This document shows, one piece after another, positions 60,633 to 64,000 of a stretch of 64,000 bases of DNA. Position numbers and translations under genes: made by a program. The first letter of the stretch is position 1, and each line of letters opens with the position of its first letter. The notes under the pieces were generated by a model, which did no database searches, was not told where the DNA came from, and saw only the letters and a list, made by a program, of their open reading frames with translations. Origin of the DNA: Aedes albopictus (lineage: Eukaryota > Arthropoda > Insecta > Diptera > Culicidae). The DNA is taken from assembly GCF_035046485.1 (NCBI RefSeq), contig NC_085136.1:321808175-321872174 (forward strand), read 5' to 3'.

Positions 60633-63250
60633 TTTTTTTTGTAAACACATTTATTTAGTTCATCTTACATTTAAGGACAATCACAACGTAAAACAAAGTC
60701 AAGAGCTTCTACAGTAAAATTACAATTGACATCTAAAATAAAGTTTACATAAACAATAAACATTTTTAGAGCCTTGTTTCGGGAATTCAAATCCGTGTTT
60801 CTGAATTCTGGTATAGAAAACATTTTGAATGTTACTCTTCTATTCAAGATTATTTCCAAATTTGGACGAAGATAGTTCCACAGATGATGTACACGAACAC
60901 ACGTTGACAGTTTATGCTCAAGGTCTTCATCTGCGTTGGGGCACCGATTACATCTTGGACTGTCTTGCCTATTCTGTCTGTAGAAAAGGGCACCATGTGG
61001 AATTTTGCCATTGACAAGCAGGTAGTAGGTGGACTTCTCCGCTGTTGCCAACACTTTGCTTCGAATATTCCGCCAGACTCTGGGCCATTGAACATTTGGA
61101 TTTTCTTCTTCGACTTTCGGTGGTTTTATCGAGTTACGGAAGATGGCGTGTATTGCTGGTGCAGCTGGGTTCCTGATCGTGTTTTCAGGAAGGTATGGCA
61201 GTTCTTTCGCAACTTGTTTCAAACAAGGATACAATGTTGGAATACCGTTGATGTTTGGAGGGTTGACCATATGCTGAATTAACGATGCAGCGAACGGAGT
61301 GTATTGTTGGCACTGCAGGAACCGATTCAACAGCAAGGCTTTACACTTTTGCATCGGGAGATGCAGATTGAGCCCCCCCTTTTCCACTGGAAGCGATAGT
61401 TGCTCCATTGCTATTCGACATGGATAACGTGACCAGATGAAACTCCCGATACGAGATGTTATGTTTGCCACTGCAGCGTTAGAGATGCTGAGAACTGACG
61501 CCATGAACCAAAGACGTGAAGAAATAAACGTATTGGTTAGGGTAACTTTCTGATGCACGCTTAAGTTCCGCTGCTTGAAGAGCCACATGAGCCGGGATGT
61601 TTTCTTTATGACTTCTGCCCAGTTGAAGTCTATGGTGCGTTTGAGAGAGTTGTAGTAGGACACTCCGAGAATTTTGACGTTCTCTACAGTCTTCAGCCAA
61701 TCGACCGCTTGGCACGCAGTTTGCCGAGTTCCTATGTTGATAGATGTCGTCTTGGTGAGATTGAGCCTTGCCCCCGAATACATTCCGAAGTCCAGGAACG
61801 CCTTCCTAATCGATGCCAACTTCGTTTCATCCACAACAATTATCGATATATCGTCAGCATATGCCACAACGAGTTCTAAAGGATGGTTGCAAATGGATGT
61901 GAGATTTTCAAGGAGAGGATGAAGGTATAGGACAAAAAGGTGCATACTTAGGGGGTCACCTTGGCGTACTGATCGCTGGATTGGGATTTCAGGACTGAGA
62001 TTTCTGTTCACAAGCACTCGGGAATGAGACACAGACATGATTTTTTCAACAAGACAAACAAAATCCGTATTGAAACGCATACTACGTAGAACATGTAACA
62101 GAAAATTAACATTCACACGATCAAAGGCATGATCTAGATCAAACGAAATGAGCTTTCCGGTTCTTCTTTTGCAATTTATCTCAGCGATTCTATCCTTGAT
62201 GGCACTCACGGCTTCAAATATGTTCCTTTTCGAGTTTGAACACTTTTGATTGGAGTTTAGAAGATTGTTGACTGTCATAATCTTATCCATCCTCTGTTTG
62301 AGGATGCGAGCTAGCAACTTATAATCAAAGTTTATCAATGATATAGGTCTGTAACCCTTGATTGAATCGTCTTCTACTTTTTTCTTGCTGAGTACAATTA
62401 CGCCGTCAACAAATTTCTGTTGAATATTTCCACGGAGAGCCTCATTGAGGATGAGATTCAGTTGACGGTGGATAATATCAAAGGATTTCAAATAAAATTC
62501 TTTTGGAAGACCATCAGTGCCTGGGGATTTGCAAGATGCGCTAGATTTAATAGCAAAATAGATTTCTTGAGTTGTCAATTCATCCATAGATTCAAGGTTT
62601 GCTTGACAGTTAGGAGGAATAGATCTGTTGCACGGAAACTCTGTATTTACAGGAAGGTTTTCGGCAGCATAGAGGGCTTCGAAATACTGGTGAACGTGTC
62701 TTTCAATTTCAGCGGAGTTCTGCAAACGATTGTTTTGATGCGACATTGTTTGAATAGTGCTTCTATTTTTCTTTCGAAGGCGTTCTCCCAGCTGAAAGGA
62801 AGAAATTTTTTCTCCGGATATGGTCACTTCATTTATTCTTTCGAAAGCTTTCGAAAACTTGCTTTGCAGATGCAGCAATGATCTTATTCACCTCTGAAAG
62901 CCCCTGTGGGTTGGCAAACGTATTATCATATGCTTCGCGTAACCTTCGGTACAAGAGCTCATTTTTGGCATGAAACTCTCGAAATGCTGCGTTTGTCTTC
63001 CACTTGAAGAAGCTAATAATCTTAGGTTTAGCAAATTTTAACCACCAAGACATCCAACTATCAAAATATCGTCTGTCTCTTAACCATCGATTCCACTTAA
63101 TCTCAAATTCTTCGAGGTTTTCTGGAGTTAACACATGTGTTCTCATCGACCAAAACCCACGACCATGTGGTCTTCCTAAATTTGGAAGGCAACATCTTAT
63201 TTTGAAGGCCTTATGTAATTCTAATATTTCTCTTTGGTATCCTTTCAGGC
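60633..63250 (-). mobile_element. 5'-truncated L1-like LINE with reverse transcriptase
   Basis: A non-LTR retrotransposon on the minus strand. A 735-codon frame (62878 to stop at 60671-60673) holds reverse transcriptase motifs: SPGTDGLPKEFY (118-129), RPISLINFDYKLLARIL (177-193), FDLDHAFDRV (246-255), RQGDPLS (305-311) and the catalytic YADD (340-343). A C-terminal CX2CX8HX4C knuckle lies at 643-660. A second frame, 63146 down to 62829 and open further to about 63241, carries the upstream ORF2 linker. The two overlap out of frame at 62829-62878, so at least one frameshift is present. The endonuclease domain is missing. The 3' end has AATAAA (60650-60655) and an A8 tail (60633-60640). L1-clade assignment is by motif style only. 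Confidence 0.85.
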
Positions 63251-63755
63251 CCTCTGCACCACCGTGGGTGCCCAGGGCTGAAAGTAAGAAAGTAAATATC
63301 CTTTCAGGGATTCCACCCGGGACGTTTCTCTTGTAATTTCTTCAGATACTCCTTCAAGAATTCCTCTCGGGGTACCGTCCGGCATATCTCAGAGGACTCG
63401 TTCAGGATTTTATTCAACGATTTGTTTTGGGACTCCTTCTTCAATTATGTCTTCAGGGATTACCCAGGGTTTTCAAGGGAACTTCTTCTGATATTCATTT
63501 CTCCAAGAGTATTTTAGGATTCCTTCAAAAACTTCTCCTAGGCTACCTTTGTGTTTTTTTTCTCGGGATTTTTTCAGGAATTTCTTCCAGCACTTCTTCA
63601 CTGAGCTCTTCAGGAATTCTTCCAATTATTGTTTCTGGGATTCCTATAGGGATTTTTCGCAGGATTACTTCGGAAATTCATACCGGTGTTCCTCCACAAA
63701 TTCATTAGAAGATTCCTCTATGGATTTCTCTCTGGTTTCTTTCAAGATTAGAGTA
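63251..63755. repeat. Junction block and resumed degenerate array
   Basis: 63251-63295 holds a short unassigned block (CCTCTGCACCACCGTGGGTG) bracketed by TATCCTTTCAGG at 63238 and 63296. From 63300 the TTCCTCAGGATT-type array resumes. Confidence 0.5.
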
Positions 63756-63756
63756 A

Positions 63757-63957
63757 GGTGGGGCAAAAGTTCGACCTTAGTTGAAAATTCAACTTTTTTC
63801 AAGAAATCGAAGCAGATAAAAATAAATGAATACCGTGTGATGATTCTACCATCCATGAGCTAAAAATTTGCTGAATAAAGGTACGCCAAATGTCTTTTCA
63901 ATTTTGAGTTGCAACACCTTTTGTATGTCTGTGTCTAATTCGAACTCTTGCCCCACC
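63757..63957. mobile_element. MITE with GGTGGGGCAAAAGTTCGA ends
   Basis: Left end GGTGGGGCAAAAGTTCGA and right end TCGAACTCTTGCCCCACC are inverted repeats. A further GGGGCAAAAGTTAGAA follows at 63961, so the element may continue past the window. Confidence 0.7.
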
Positions 63958-64000
63958 ACTGGGGCAAAAGTTAGAATCTAGTGTTTGTGGAATTTCACTA

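Noticed and set aside
62420..62881. Plus-strand 153-residue frame
   Set aside because: Antisense to the LINE reverse transcriptase frame.

Overview
This window looks like part of one very large, repeat-choked gene of a culicine mosquito (Aedes-like; inferred from a Feilai-type tRNA SINE, the density of short inverted-repeat elements and the giant introns). The only host coding sequence I can support is four consecutive minus-strand exons of a Sidestep-family immunoglobulin-superfamily cell-surface protein: 52354-52492, 25915-26214, 25643-25845 and 4237-4420. Their splice sites and phases fit one reading frame. They encode the end of one Ig domain, a whole Ig domain and a fibronectin type III domain that is split by an intron. 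The introns between them are about 26.1 kb, 69 bp and 21.2 kb. The 5' exons lie above 64000 and the 3' exons (the rest of the protein) below 1.

Everything else is intronic and mostly mobile or tandem DNA. From left to right: a ~3.2 kb array of a 23-bp HindIII-site repeat (922-4090); degenerate GGAATTCC-type arrays (7.2-7.9, 8.8-11.75, 21.1-24.1 kb); a CCTGAGACC-type array that switches strand (17.8-21.1 kb); a foldback split by a solo LTR (24.1-25.1 kb); a composite dispersed element with ~150-bp tandem units and a 1.6 kb near-perfect palindrome (28.6-32.7 kb); a nested tower at 37.3-49.3 kb; further foldbacks and MITEs (50.3-56.9 kb); degenerate arrays (57-60.6 kb); and a 5'-truncated L1-like LINE (60.6-63.25 kb).

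The most informative structure is the tower at 37.3-49.3 kb. A tandem-repeat-armed foldback was hit by an R1/Jockey-group LINE, whose 14-bp target duplication and poly-A tail are still visible. That LINE was then split twice by two ~3.5-3.7 kb copies of one non-coding DNA transposon with CCCGAC ends and 2-bp duplications. Each copy carries a tRNA-like A/B-box module, and smaller MITEs sit inside them. The order of events can be read directly from interrupted sequences.

No bacterial-type operon, CRISPR array, toxin gene or viral gene was found. Comparatively repeat-poor islands (about 12.95-14.64, 26.6-28.0, 49.5-50.05 and 51.3-52.35 kb) are the best places to look for intronic regulatory DNA.
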